A model generated the notes under the pieces. That model did not search any database, was not told the DNA's origin, and saw only the letters and a list, made by a program, of their open reading frames with translations. 64,000 bases of DNA, taken from assembly GCA_963681505.1 (NCBI GenBank), contig OY811984.1, positions 6,621,947-6,685,946 on the forward strand. The letters run 5' to 3'. How positions within the stretch are numbered: position 1 is the first letter of the stretch; each line of letters starts with the position of its first letter. Made by a program: the position numbers and the translations under genes. The stretch comes from Eunapius fragilis (taxonomy: Eukaryota; Porifera; Demospongiae; Spongillida; Spongillidae). This document shows, piece by piece, positions 36,095 to 48,404 of the stretch.

Positions 36095-36886
36095 ATGGTG
36101 TGGGCTAAAGTCACCGATGGAAGGGAGATGCGTAAATTGGAGCTCAAACAGGAGATGAGCTTCGAACAGCTGAAGGAGAAGGTGGCAAAATTGTTCCCCT
36201 ATCTAGCTGGTGGAGACTTTGGTTTGCAGTACAGAGACTCAGATGGGGACATGATTTCCTTATCAACCGATGAAGAAGTCCGCACTGCACTAGGTCAACC
36301 TTCCGGCGACACGTTGTATATGGTTCTGGTTCCGAAACGACGCGCTGTGAGCCGTCGGGCACAAGCTCCCACCAGAGAGAGCGAAGCGGTGGTACCGTTT
36401 GGCGGGAACATTCTGGGACGCTTCTTCGACGAAATGGAGCCGTTTTGGACGCCGTCGACATCGTCTATGTGGGACTGGGGTGACCCGATTTGGAGGAGGC
36501 GGGAGGAACAAGTGGAACAGCAGATGGCAGATCTGCGCAGGACACAGGAAGAACAGATGAAGCTTTTTGAAGAGCAGAGAAAGAAGGCGGAGGCCGATCT
36601 TCAAAAGACCTTAAAGGAGAGGAAGGGAGGGAAAGGAGGCGAAATTCAGAAAAAAGGCGAACCGACGTGGCACGTTCAAACTTTCGGCTCTTGGGATCCG
36701 CAGGCGTCGGAAGGGCCTTACGGGAGAAGGACGGTGATTGGTCCGGTGGGCTACCACATGTACTGGGGATATTCCGATCCCGAGGAACCGATGCAGCAAG
36801 GGGAAGCGGAACAGCAGCAGTCTGGGGACCAGCCGCCTGGGCAGAATACACAGAAAGGGAAGCGGAAGGAACAGTCAGCCAAGTGA
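36095..36886 (+). CDS. PB1-domain protein A, intronless, unknown C-terminal domain
   Basis: A single 263-residue reading frame. Residues 1-80 form a PB1 domain like that of p62/SQSTM1: KVTDGREMRKL (basic face), VAKLFPYLAGG and QYRDSDGDMISLSTDEEV (acidic OPCA motif). With both faces present it could self-assemble head to tail (inference from p62). A middle region FWTPSTSSMWDWGDP leads to a charged coiled coil (about 130-195, QMADLRRTQEEQ, EEQRKKAEADLQKTL). The C-terminal block contains WHVQTFGSWDPQ and VIGPVGYHMYWGYSDPEEP, which I do not recognise. No ZZ zinc finger or UBA domain follows, so it is not p62. The paralogue B lies 12 kb away. Neighbouring genes have many introns and this one none, suggesting an old retrocopy or an inducible gene. 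Confidence 0.85.
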   Translation: MVWAKVTDGREMRKLELKQEMSFEQLKEKVAKLFPYLAGGDFGLQYRDSDGDMISLSTDEEVRTALGQPSGDTLYMVLVPKRRAVSRRAQAPTRESEAVVPFGGNILGRFFDEMEPFWTPSTSSMWDWGDPIWRRREEQVEQQMADLRRTQEEQMKLFEEQRKKAEADLQKTLKERKGGKGGEIQKKGEPTWHVQTFGSWDPQASEGPYGRRTVIGPVGYHMYWGYSDPEEPMQQGEAEQQQSGDQPPGQNTQKGKRKEQSAK

Positions 36887-38336
36887 AGCTCGAATCGGAA
36901 CGGCATATAACCGCCGCTTGAGTCAAGATGTAGGCTAGGCGTACTGCATTGCGTGCATGCGCGCGCACATATATCACTGCATGTTTAAAAAAGTGCTGAA
37001 CAATTGTTATTGTATTAAAGTGAAGTTCCTGCTGCAAGTAATGGTATCAGTATGTAAGCGCAACGCAGTACCGGTATTAATCATTAACTATGGGCAGAGA
37101 TAATACATATATTATCTCTGGTAAAATGGTGTTCAAGGGAAACCCATTCATTTATAAGATAGTATTGTTCGTATCAAGTTCGCTGATAACTCGTCGCAGC
37201 AAAGCGGTTATTATTTATTCAGTTCACGTGTACCGCGAAATCTGTACTGATTGGGTTGGTCCCTGTAGCAGCAGGCCCGTTGAGAGTGGCACGGAGGCCC
37301 GGGGTTTTTAAGTTAATGAGGCCCCTCACCCATCACATTTTTTGACGAAGATTCCCCCAACCCCCCCAATTGTAGGAATAGTATTTTCTGGACCCGGAGG
37401 CCCCTTTGCACCCTGAGGCCCGGGGTAACTTACCCTGCTTACCCTCCCCTCTCTACGGCACTGTGTAGCGCAGCGCGTAGTAGTTGTGTCCGTTGGCCTG
37501 GGGCCAAGGCTATTACCGTACTGCCAAGACATAATGGCGGAGAGAACTATTTGGCGGAGCCAAAACTACATGTATTTATTTTAACTAACTGGCGATTTGT
37601 AATTGGCGGAAGTCTCAGAATCATTAAATTTATGGCGATTTATAATTGGCGGAAATGAAATGATTAATGTTAGCGTAGCTGTACAGCTTGGCTGTTGATC
37701 ATACTTCTATTTAGACTGAATAGGCCGAAGAGCACCTGCTGCCTCCGCAAAAGCGGCAGCCAGGGCTCTGAAGCATCCCCATTGGAGTGAAGTTCGTCGT
37801 CGTCAACCTCAGCATCAGAAAGATCTGAATCGGATTCTGATTCAGATGCCCCGTCATTGAATCGACTGGGTGCACGGGTCAGCCGTCGGGGACGTGTACC
37901 GGTATCAGTTGAAGGCCCAGCTTCATCAATAATGTCCCTCCCCCTCCCCCTTCCGCGACGCCGTGGATCCGCTGATAACATGTTGGCGGAAAAAATTAAA
38001 TATTAAGTTGATGGCGGCACAGTTGGCGGAGCCTTCCGCCAAATAGTCGCCGCCAAAACGTTTTGTCAGTACGGTATTTGTGATTAAAATAATTGGGGCC
38101 AGTTATTTATCAGCGAAATAAATAAAACTCTTCCCCCAGTCCGAAATCCTGGATCCGCCATTGAAATAAGATCACGACCATAACTCCAACTGCAGCAAAT
38201 TAATAAACGTGGGCCGATAAATCCGCGCGTCAGAATTCAAATGTGGCAGGCATCACGTGCATATATATAATATTATGCAATAACAATAATAATAATAATA
38301 ATGCATTATTTATACTAGCACGTGCGGATTGGAGGC
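36887..38336. other. Intergenic region PB1-A to NDC1, mostly transposon-derived
   Basis: Holds a DNA transposon (37514-38076). A segment at about 37260-37470 has repeated GAGGCCCGGGG and GGAGGCCC motifs and looks like another interspersed repeat. No host exon was recognised. Confidence 0.55.
37514..38076. mobile_element. Short non-autonomous DNA transposon with terminal inverted repeats
   Basis: The ends TACCGTACTG and CAGTACGGTA are perfect inverted repeats. Pairing continues inward imperfectly for about 45 bp through CTATTTGGCGGA / TCCGCCAAATAG. The motif TTGGCGGA recurs inside. A minus-strand reading frame of 103 codons (37670-37981) encodes an Arg/Gly then acidic sequence (RRRGRGRGRD, SESESDSDLSDAEVDDDEL), like the acidic N-terminus of some transposases, but no catalytic domain is present. 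Superfamily not determined. Confidence 0.75.
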
Positions 38337-40265
38337 ATGATGCTTTGGTTCACACAGGTGACTTGTTCTGTTTTTGTGCAAGTGAAGCTGCTGCGCTCAC
38401 CACTTTTTTCCCCCCCCCCACATCAACAGGTATTCAGATGGCGTTGCGTTGCTAGTACAACGTGGCTGCTTCTGACGTGTGCGGGGGGGCTGCTTCTGTT
38501 GCAGCTGTTGGCCTCCTGCACACCGCTGCACCCTGTGCAATGGATGGGAGGTAAGTCCCTGGTGCACATTTTCCACGGGTATAGTTTAAAGGCGGTGGAC
38601 ACACACGCATGGTCTTCACAACACAGAAATCACCCGTTTAGTAGCCTGACTATAAAACACTAGCTGACTTTGTTCAGAGGGATGTGTGTGTGCACGGGTT
38701 GAATGTACATTGATCCATGGGCTGTACTAGTAATTATTATCGTGAACTAGTCGTGAACTAGACTTATTATGTAACACAGAATATTGCTAGTGTGTTCCTT
38801 TACTGTAGTGGGTTCGTCCATTAAATGGTTTTGTTTCGTCTTCCTTTCCGAACTTCTTCCCGCTCTGCATTGCGCATCAGCTGCCATAATTTTTTCCTTA
38901 CAACTTTTAAATGGGTTACCTGAGCCAATTCTTCCAATAAATGTTCAACCATATCCTCCACAGTGCTGGGGTAGCAGTGAGACCTTATTGTTATGGTTTA
39001 ATGCTGCCCCTCATTATCTCCAGGAAGTACAATATGCATTCCTTGCTAGCTGTTGGGGTAAATCTCTGTTGGTTCTGTTATCTGCATGCAGGTTTTTGAG
39101 AAGTTAGGTAAGTACAAGTGAAAAATTACTGGTGGATATTTATTAATAGCATTCTGATTCTCTGAAATCCTCTGAAAACAATTAAAAATTGGTACTGCAC
39201 ATCGTGAAGTTAATAGGCACTGAATTAAATACTATTGCAGTGTTTCCTTACTTATGCCAGAGATACTTTGCTTATGTAGGTACCAGAAGTTATTAGAGAT
39301 ACTATGTAGTATCTCTGAAGTTATTGTAGTGTTCCATTAGCTGACCTCTAGCCAAGCTTTGCTTGGTGATGTGTTCCTTTTGTTAACCATGTTCACATAT
39401 CTGGCTGAAGAATGGACTACGAGGCTGTTGTCCTTCAGAATGATCCTACTCACGATGGGGTACTTGTTCATGGCAGCCATGTCATCTGTTATTCATGCAT
39501 GGTGCTACACAGGTAATGAGATAAGAGTGCATGTGTGTGTGTGTGCATGTGTGTGTATGCTTGTGCATGTGTGTGTGTGTGTGTTTGTGCATGTGTGTGT
39601 GTGTGTGTTTGTGCATGTGTGTGTGTGTGTTTGTGCATGTGTGTGTGCATGTGTGTGTTTGTGCATGTGTGTGTGTTTGTGCATGTGTGTGTTTGTGCAT
39701 GTGCATGTGTGTGTGTGTTTGTGCATGTGTGTGTGCATGTGTGTGCGTGTGTGTGTGTTTGTGCATGTATGTGTGTGTTTGTGCATGTGTATGTGTGTGG
39801 AGTTGGTCACTTGTACTTAGGGGAGGCAAGATCATGTAGTCAGTAGCTAATCAGGGAGGCTACAGTTACTTAATGAGCTGGTTGTGTGGGTCACATATTC
39901 ATATTTGGCTGTCCTTGCTCCACTCAATTCAGTTCAGCTGCCTGTGTACAGGAACAGGCTAGCTATCCTCTGGAGCACCCTCAAGCCAAGGCATGCGGTA
40001 GTCGTGCTACTGTTTGCTGTCCTTGGTGCTTGGGGTGGGTTTTGTCTGGCCGAAATGAGAGGGTATAGAGGAATCTGGGAGGTCTGTGACGAGTGAGTAC
40101 TACAGAGATATGTGTAGCAAAGCGCCTCTTACTCATGTGAACCGATTGCCAGGCATCAGTGGTGCCTGAATGAGCACATGTTGTTCTGCTTCTGCCATGG
40201 AACATATATGGTAAGCTAGTGTGGGCGTTTAAAAAAAAACTGCATATTCATAGCATTTGCATTTA

Positions 40266-40322
<57 letters not shown>

Positions 40323-43300
40323 GTGTGTGTTTGTAAATGCTTATATTGTCATCTAACTGATCCTTGTGTTGTAGGGACTCTGTTTTGGAATAAGCTACTT
40401 TGTCAATAAAGAGCACTTCATAGTGTTACCATCTATACAGGTTTGTTTGGAGAGGAGGAATATGAGAGTCCTGAGGTGGAGGAGGGGCAGGAGAGGAGGT
40501 GGAGGAGGGGTAGGAGAGGAGGTGGGGGAGGGGTAGGAGAGGAGGTGGGAGGGTAGGAGAGGAGGTGAGAGGGTTAGGAAGGAGGTGGGGGAGGAGATTG
40601 AAGGAAAGCTGTGGTGACTGGAAGTGGGTAACAAAAATTCCTTCTCCTGGTTGTCACTCCAGCAACGGAAGCTGTTTCGGGTGAGGGGTCACCTGTATTC
40701 ACACCTTTGGGAAGGTGTACGTTGGACTTTGAAGGTAAAGACTGATCATTTACCCTGTCTGATGCCTGATGACACCCTATGTGCCTAATGACACCCTGTG
40801 ATGCCTGATGACACCCTATGATGCTTAATGACACTCTGTGATGCCTAATGACACCTTGTGGTGCTCCCTTGCAGGGCTTAAGACTGTATTACTTGTCTTA
40901 TTTCTTTCTTGGTAAGTGCAGTGGTTTTGTTGGACCAGTGTATATGCTTAATATAGAGGCTGAGAGGTGCACCTGTTGTAGGGAAGATGTGGCTGTTTGG
41001 GGGTATTGGACCTCGTAACATTGGTACCCCACTTGTGCAAGACAACAAGTGATATGTATGCGTATAGAAATGGTGTAGTTTGAAGGGTTGAAAATATGAA
41101 GTTGATAACATTGACAGTTCAGAAGATATAGTGATTTGATTTGGATGATATATATACATATATATATATATGGACCAATGTCCAGCAAAATCACCTTTGT
41201 GATACTTTTTCAAAATTTCCAGGACAAGCAAAAGAAAAGTAACGCTTGCATTGCAATATATGGCTAATTATAAATTCAGTGCCTAATAACGTTATGATGG
41301 ATAGTCCAATTTAGGATGCGTAAGGACCATTTGATAGAAGCTCTTTGTAGTTCATGGAAAATCAAAAAATTTGAAAACTTGAAAAACTACCCAGAAGGGT
41401 GATTTTGCTGGACACTATCATATATATAAGTTCACAAGGGTCAAAATCTCATAGAACGTTCAATTGTTTGCTGTAGCAAAATAATAGGATAAGCAAATTT
41501 ATTATCAAGTAGGATGAATTTGAAACTGAAATTGAATATCCAGGGTTGAACAATAATTTACTTCTGCACATTTATTTCACTTCCTGTACAGCCTTCCTGC
41601 TGAAAAGGGCACTTATGAGTACCTTTCATCTTCATTCGAGGTTTGAGCAGTTGAATAAAATATTTGAATTTGTGCTCATCAGTAATCTTATATCAGGGAA
41701 AATTGGAGGGTTGATTCACTCATTGGTCTTCTTGATGTCCGCCTGTTTATTCACTGCTTGATTGCTGGAGCTACCTTGCATTCCACTTGGACATTCGGTC
41801 TTAGGCTATTTCGTGTGTTTCAGACAGAAGTGAGTCATATATACATTGTATGGTTTGTGCCATATCCAGTAACTGGGACTCCAACCACGCCCACTAACTT
41901 GACTCCACCCCCATGCCCACTGACTGGCTCCACCCTCCCACCCATACCCACTTACACAAAGGCCATCAGGTTTCATGTGGTGCCTGTGTTTTCTCAAGAG
42001 GCTTCTCGACAGCTCTCGAAGGCCATGCGGGCCAAGGACACACCTTTGTTGATGGTTAGTGAATTGTCGTGATGTTTTCTGTTGGGAGCAAGCACCCTGT
42101 GACTATTGTTGGTGGTGGTCTGTACACAGTACCTGGGCTACCTAGACCTATACCAACTTTCCCTGCATTCTGCAAGCCGAAGGAAGCAAGTGTTCAGTCT
42201 GAACCAGGGTAAGTTGGAGGCAAAGGCAGAGGCAGAAGGGAGGGGGGAGGAGGGGGGGAGGGAGGGTTTTATGCATCCTGTTGTGCAGGTCAACCCTCTA
42301 CTTGGAATGAGATCTGTGGGGAGTGCATCTCACTGATTAACTCTGTGGTCATCAGACTTGGAGGTCAGGTCCAACCACAGGGAATACACGCACGCCCACT
42401 CACCCCAACTGACATCCCTTCTGAAGGTACATGTTACATGTACCAGAAATTATTAATGTTTATGTTGCTTGCCGGAGAGGGATGGGTGGGAGGTAGAGAA
42501 GATTTTACTATTTTAATGTGCCACATAGTGGTTTTCTGTGTCAGGGGAAATATATGCATTATTTTTTAAAGGGATTTGGGAAAAGAGATAGAGGGAGGGA
42601 CAGAGAGAGGGGGGGGGGGAGGGGAGAGGGAAGGGCAATGGGGTTACATTATGCAGGGTTAAATTATGTTGGCTTTTGTTCCTGCTCTCTAACAAATATG
42701 GCAGTACCTTCTGTTAGAGACTGGCCAGAGCTGCCATCTGTGACCTATACAGGCTTGGCTAGGAGGATCGTTCAAAGCGAGAAGGCCAAACTTTGGTCAT
42801 ATCCACCCAGTGAGTGCTAAGAAATAGTGGGGTCTGGGGACTTGTGGTGGGGAACAGACTAAACAATGGTAAGATCATTTTCTTTTTTTCTGGCACTTAG
42901 GTGAAGGCTTGGAGAGTGTCAAACCCCAGCCACCCCAAATTGATGGCCTTAAGACAGCAGCAGAGCAGGTAGTCCATAGCAGTATATGATATCTTTACTT
43001 CAAATTGGATTTTGAATCTCAGTTAAAGAATTCTGTGAAAACCTTCCCCAAAGCATTTGTGGCTGCGCTAAAAAAGAAACTGTTCTGTGCATATTTCATC
43101 ACTGATGTGAGTTTGTAACTTAAAATGACGTGGTGTGTGTGTGTATGTGTGTGTGTGTATGGGTGTGTGTGTGTGTGTATGTGTGTACTTTAGTTTTCTG
43201 CCCTACCATGCAGCTTCCAGAGGCTACCAGCCAAGAGCAGTTTGCTGACTGCAAGCTGCAAGTGTGGGCAATTATGAGTAAGCCCGTACACAGTTCTTTG

Positions 43301-44169
43301 TATGTGTTGAGGTGGCTGTGGTCGTGTAGGCCTCTCACAATTGGCTGCTGCCTCTTACAGAGAAGATACTTACGGTGTCGTCCAGAGAGTCAGTGGTAAC
43401 TTTGTACCTATTCTTCTAGTTTATGACTCTCTCTTTCTCCCTCTCTCCTCTCTCTTCCTCTCTCCTCTCTCTTCCTCTCTCCTCTCTCTTTCTCCCACTC
43501 TCTTCTCTTTCTCCCTCCCCCCTCTCTCTCCCTCTCCTCTCTTTCTCCCATCTCTCTCTCCTCTCTCTCTCTTCCCTCTCTCTCCCTCCCTCCCTCCTCC
43601 CTCTCTCTCTCTGTGCGTAGTCCCTCCCTATCATCTTCTCGGCACTCATCAGCCTGTCACAGGTGTGTGTGGAGTGGATGGGTTAGAGCATGTGCCTGTT
43701 ATGTGCATGGACCAATCTGTTATATGTTGTACTGCTTTGCTGCTGTAGATGGTAGACAAACATGTCAAGAACCCTCTCATTACTTCCAAGAGCACAAGGA
43801 ATGTTAGAATAGCCATTGAGACCAATGGGAAATATGCTGTCAAGTCAGGTGGGTTGGTTAAAAGGGTGAGACAGACATACATATATGGATTGGGGTGTTA
43901 CAGGCTCTAAATGCATCAAAGAGCAGTTCAAGATAAAAGCACATTGGCTTTGGATGTTGTTGCATTAGTTGGTTTGTGATTTTATTTGCTTTAAAATGTC
44001 TTCATCAATTCATTTCAGCTCTCCAGACAGCCTTACATTGCTTAGCAACCACCTTCAGCAAAGAAAGAAGGTATTTCTATCATTTATGTGAGGTTACTTA
44101 CTCATTATTCTCAATGCCAGGTCTTTCCATCTGTCAGAGGAACATAGGCAGTACTTAGACAGTTTCTGA
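38337..44169 (+). CDS. NDC1: Transmembrane nucleoporin NDC1
   Basis: Twenty-three exons: 38337-38357, 38430-38550, 38809-39091, 39352-39512, 39933-40092, 40153-40210, 40375-40440, 40663-40734, 40875-40911, 41592-41640, 41697-41829, 41962-42054, 42130-42208, 42289-42426, 42705-42809, 42901-42968, 43023-43106, 43214-43277, 43330-43388, 43621-43662, 43749-43848, 44019-44070, 44121-44169; about 697 residues (human 674). Matches to human NDC1 include VFRWRCVAS with HPVQW, SYFVNKEHF, LRLYYLSYFFLG, SASRRKQVFSLNQ, TWNEICGECISLIN, REDTYGVVQ and the end LSEEHRQYLDSF. The N-terminal half has about six membrane helices. NDC1 anchors the nuclear pore complex in the pore membrane. Uncertain points: the short first exon and its start codon, and the exon 3 donor (GTTTTT, chosen by phase). 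Confidence 0.9.
39520..39805. repeat. GTGTGTTTGTGCAT minisatellite, NDC1 intron 4
   Basis: Irregular units of GTGTGTGTTTGTGCAT (14-24 bp) starting within about 10 bp of the exon 4 donor. All long reading frames here come from the repeat. Confidence 0.9.
40268..40330. repeat. (GT)n microsatellite, NDC1 intron 6
   Basis: Nearly pure GT run. Confidence 0.95.
41180..41413. mobile_element. 234-bp MITE-like element, NDC1 intron 9
   Basis: Perfect 16-bp terminal inverted repeats GTCCAGCAAAATCACC and GGTGATTTTGCTGGAC. No coding capacity. It is flanked on both sides by TATATA-rich sequence, a likely target. Confidence 0.75.
43430..43615. repeat. CT-rich low-complexity tract, NDC1 intron 19
   Basis: CTCTCTCCCTC-type array that serves as a very long polypyrimidine tract before the exon 20 acceptor. 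Confidence 0.9.
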
Positions 44170-44378
44170 ATAAGGACATTATATCTTGCCGTGTTATGTG
44201 GTTAGTAAAGATTAGTTGATCAGTACTCTGTCCTGTCTGACCACTAATGATGTACCTATTTCTGAGGATGGTGGGTTCTTAAATTGTACCCTGGGGTGTA
44301 TCACAACTTCCAGTGTTGGTATTTGATACACATAATAATTAATAGTTCATAAAGGAAATTTATGGGATCCCCCCTCCC

Positions 44379-47300
44379 CTACTGAGAGCCTGTTCGCAAC
44401 ACATGCCCTGCCTTCAGCCTATGAAGTAGCTTGGCAACTGTGGTGGTGACCTCACTGGCCCCTTCACTGATCTGTTGTGGAGGAACAGCAAACCCTCTGG
44501 ACAACAGATAGATGAGCTCTTCAGGCGGTTTGGCTGGATCAAGTGTCAGGACAACTTGTTTCAGTTCTCCTGAACTGATATCACTGTGGAGAAACTTGGG
44601 TTTCTGGCTGCTCAAAAGGTTTTTGTTCTGCACACGTACCTCTTGTTGTTCAAGGCATTTGCAATGTCCTGGACAAAGGCACCACACTCTTTCCTGCTTT
44701 GCTCCAGGAGGCACAGGACGAAGCTGCTGGGCTGACCTTCCAAGTCCTGTGGAATGTTCATTGGTAATAAACACAGGTAATAAAACACATTTTCATTGTT
44801 TTGCATGGCACTGATTGAAGGTTAGGAGTCCATGTCAGAGGTTATGTAGCAGGTCAGTCACCATGAATAACAGCGATTCATAGCAATAAATGCTTCAAAC
44901 ATGGTCATGATTATGGGATGCCCTGATACTGGCTTTTCTAGTCACTTACTGGTTTGAAAAGTTTGGTCAGGTCCCCTTGTGATGAAGCATTCTGACTAGC
45001 CACGCTCATCAGTACCTTAATGTGGTCAGGTGGCTTTGAAGGTAAAATAGCTTGCAGCACTGGTCCCAATGCAGCAATACCCACTAGCCCCTGTTGGAAA
45101 AGTAAAGGTAAACCTTATCTTGGCATACATTTTGCATGAGAGCTGTCAAAGATTCCATGCTGTGTATTGTAGAATCGATGCAATATACAGCATGGAACGT
45201 TTCTGAACACCTATTTACTCCAGACTATTGCTATTAGAATTTATGAGATAGGTGGCAATAGCATGCAGCAAGTGAGGTTACCAGTTTTTTCTGGTATCCC
45301 CCTCCAATGTCTTGGTACCAACCACATGTAGACATGTAGATCTCCTTTCTAAGTACCGTATATGATGCAAAATTTCACAGTGAGCACCTTTTGAGATTCT
45401 TGTTCAAGTGCCTCAGTAAGTTTGGCTTGTAGTTGTATCCATGATTGATGGACCTTTTCGTCCACCTCACCCAAGATGATCTGGTGGAAGAGGTTGATGA
45501 ACGGCTCATACTCTAGCCTTGTGCATGCATCCTCCAAATTGTAGGCCTCCTCAATAGCCATGGCCTCATCACCATTGTTGGAGGACACCAAATAGCTCAG
45601 CAAGCACTCATCAAGCTGTTTTGAATGAACTGGTTTTAGGCACAGACCTCACAAATGCAAACAAACATACTGGCTGGCTAGCCACTTCTGCTGAGCTAAC
45701 ACGATACTGCCAGAACCCATTAATTAGCTTATTGGCCTCGCTTCTTCCAATCCTCCTGTTTTTCACTTGGCCAGTTGCCCTCAGGTACCTTGGGACATCA
45801 GACCCAACACCCTGAGTAGGTAAGATGGTGGTGGTGAGCCCAGGTCTTGTATTGGGTGTTAAGGTGTGAGTTATAACTTGCCTTTCCATTAAAAGTATCA
45901 CTTTTAATGAGCTCGTCTATGCTCACACCGGCTATGTCAGCCAGGAGGACATCCACCATTTGATCACTGCTCCTGCCTTTTGACAGCTCATTCCACCTAT
46001 CATGACCACCATCAATATACTGGGCACATCTGTCCCACTGTGGCCTAGGGGGTTAGATAAATGTGGGTATTGTGTAACAATGGCTGAATTGGTTACCTGG
46101 GTGTGGCACTCCTTTTGAGTTGGCTCAGCTCCTGGGACAGCAGGTCTTTCTCATTTACAACTTGTTTGTAAAGAGTCTGTAGAATGCTGTTGTGAGAGGA
46201 AGGGAAAGGGTCACGTTAAGGCTCTTGGTAGGAGTGTAAAGGGCACCCTCACTTGTGCTCCTCCATCAGGGCTGTGCGTTCGTTCCTCACAACCTCCACC
46301 TCTGTCTCCAAGTTCTAAATTGTATAATGTAACCCCACAGGAGTCAAGACAAAATGCAGGTATATGGGCAACACACACACACACACGCACATACACACAT
46401 AGCACACACACACACACACACACACACACCTTGCAGGAGGCCTCAATCATCTCAAGCTCTCTTCTGGGCACCACATCTCCATAATCTGCTAGCATGGTGT
46501 TAATGCGTTGGTTAGCAGCCCTGAGGTCTTCTCTAGTCCGGCTGCAGCAAACAATAGCATTGACACATTCCCAAAAATGCAACATTTTTGGTTTGAACCA
46601 TCAAACATCTATTGACCCACACAAACCACAGTCACAAATACTCTATTTGCTGTCCCCATGCACAGCAGTTTGCTCAACTTACGCCAGTTTTAGTTTCAAT
46701 AAGATTGGGTCCTCTCTCTCATCTGTGTGGGTGTCCTCTGATACTTGCTGCTCCTGTTGGTGGCGATACTTCAAATCATTGTAGTCCGCTATGAGCAGTT
46801 TTCTAGGCATGGGGGATGCATTACATGTCGTGCTTAAAGAGAGAAGACAGCTTGCTACCTTGCATCTGTTTCATCTCTGTACTGTTCATACAGGTGGCTG
46901 AGTTCCTCTTGCAACTGAGGTTGTTACGATTATTGCATCAACATGGGATGTGATAGGGAGATGTGGAGAATGATTGAGAGAGGGGCTTGGGGTGGGGGGG
47001 GGGGGGGTGATAGAAGTATGAGTGAATATTTACCTTCTCTATCTGTGCTTTATATGAGAGCTCCTCCCCTCTATATGGTCATAACACACATTTAGCAAGG
47101 TCTAATTCTCCCTTAACATTTGCTCTGAGGGCTCACCTCATCTGGTCAATCACAGCTTGTAATTTTCTGTTCTCCTTCCATACCCCAGCCTCTTCTACGG
47201 TGCAGTATTAATGGAATACATGACACACTTCAACAGTACCATTCTTGTCGTTCTCTCTTAGTGCAACTATCCTTCTCTCACACTCTTCTTTCACAGCCTC

Positions 47301-48200
47301 CAGCTGAGCCTGTTTCAAACAACACAAATGTCGTGGTTCAAGCTCGCCCACCCCTCATTTCTTTTTAAAGCACACCTTCAGTGGCTCCAAATGCTTGATG
47401 ACCTGCTGCTCATGAGCAATAAATAACTCGTACTCATTTTTGATGGCTGACAGAAGTGGTTTGTATGTTTTGAAGTCTTCGATGAGGTATTGGAACACTT
47501 CCTGATGCACCTGTAGAGGGGTTCATTACTGACAAGAGGATATGGATGTAGGGGAGAGGAGTGGTGTACCTGCAGTCTCAGTTCATGTGGACCATCAGGG
47601 GGGCAGTCTAACAGCTTCATTTCTCTGTGCAAGTAAGTCTCAAGCTGCTCCAGGAACTTTGGCTTTGGTGCCACGGGTATCCGGTCAGGGATCTTTGCTG
47701 ACCTGCTACGATGGACATTCACATGGGAGACGTTATTGGTTTTCCGGGGAGGGAAAGAAGAGGCAGGCTTGATGGGGCGTGCTGGCCAAGAGTCCAACTG
47801 TCCAGACTCCTGGTCCACCCCTGGCTGTAATGAGGGAGGCGTCAGTGTTCACTCATTGTCTGCGTCCACCAATCACAAGAATGATCAAAAGTACCCACTG
47901 ATGTATTAAATGCATGTGTGTATTGGTGCGTCATGATAAAAAGTGCGTGAATTAATTTAATTATGCATAAAAACTTAATGTGGCTTGGACCTGCAAGGTC
48001 TTAGCAGAAGGTAGGCTAAACTTCTCATTCACTCCGCGGATAGAGTATGAGGGTCCTGACAAGCCAGCATACAACTCCGAATCCTTCCGAACCGATGGCC
48101 GCACGCTAATTGTATAGTAGTTATATTTTGAACCTCAAAAACATTCCTTTTACCTTGCATTTGGAGTCCTGACGAGAGGCAGCCGTATGCATGGTTCCAT
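44379..48200 (-). CDS. TSNAXIP1: TSNAXIP1-like coiled-coil protein
   Basis: Eighteen minus-strand exons: 48154-48200, 47991-48105, 47570-47824, 47376-47510, 47240-47309, 47137-47194, 47034-47070, 46859-46914, 46683-46802, 46430-46541, 46253-46314, 46097-46186, 45882-46044, 45686-45811, 45388-45615, 44950-45090, 44640-44746, 44379-44607; 716 residues (human 658). The diagnostic N-terminal domain reads PKFLEQLETYLHREMKLLD and EVFQYLIEDFKTYKPLLSAI. A coiled coil follows, then DYGDVVPRRELEM (human FGDVVPRRDFEM) and a helical C-terminal domain. The human protein interacts with translin-associated factor X and is enriched in testis and ciliated cells; a role in flagellated cells here is inferred. 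The intron after exon 13 uses a GC donor. The ATG at 48200 was chosen because only its frame joins exon 2. Tail to tail with NDC1 (209 bp). Confidence 0.88.
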
Positions 48201-48404
48201 GCTAAATATCTATGGCAACCGTCATCACGTGCGCTAAAACATGTTTACGTCTATAACCTTTATGCCAACCGACAACCTTTGACCTTCTAGATTTTTCGCG
48301 ACAGAATAGCTTTAATAATACGACGAGTATATAAATAATGCGACAACCTTTCGCTGACATCTGAGAGCTTTGAGATATTAATAAAATATTAGCGGAAGAG
48401 AAAG
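48201..48404. promoter_or_regulatory. Divergent promoter region, TSNAXIP1 / PB1-B
   Basis: 204 bp between start codons. A TATA box, TATATAAAT at 48328-48336, lies 77 bp upstream of the PB1-B start, nearly the same spacing as in PB1-A. Confidence 0.6.
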
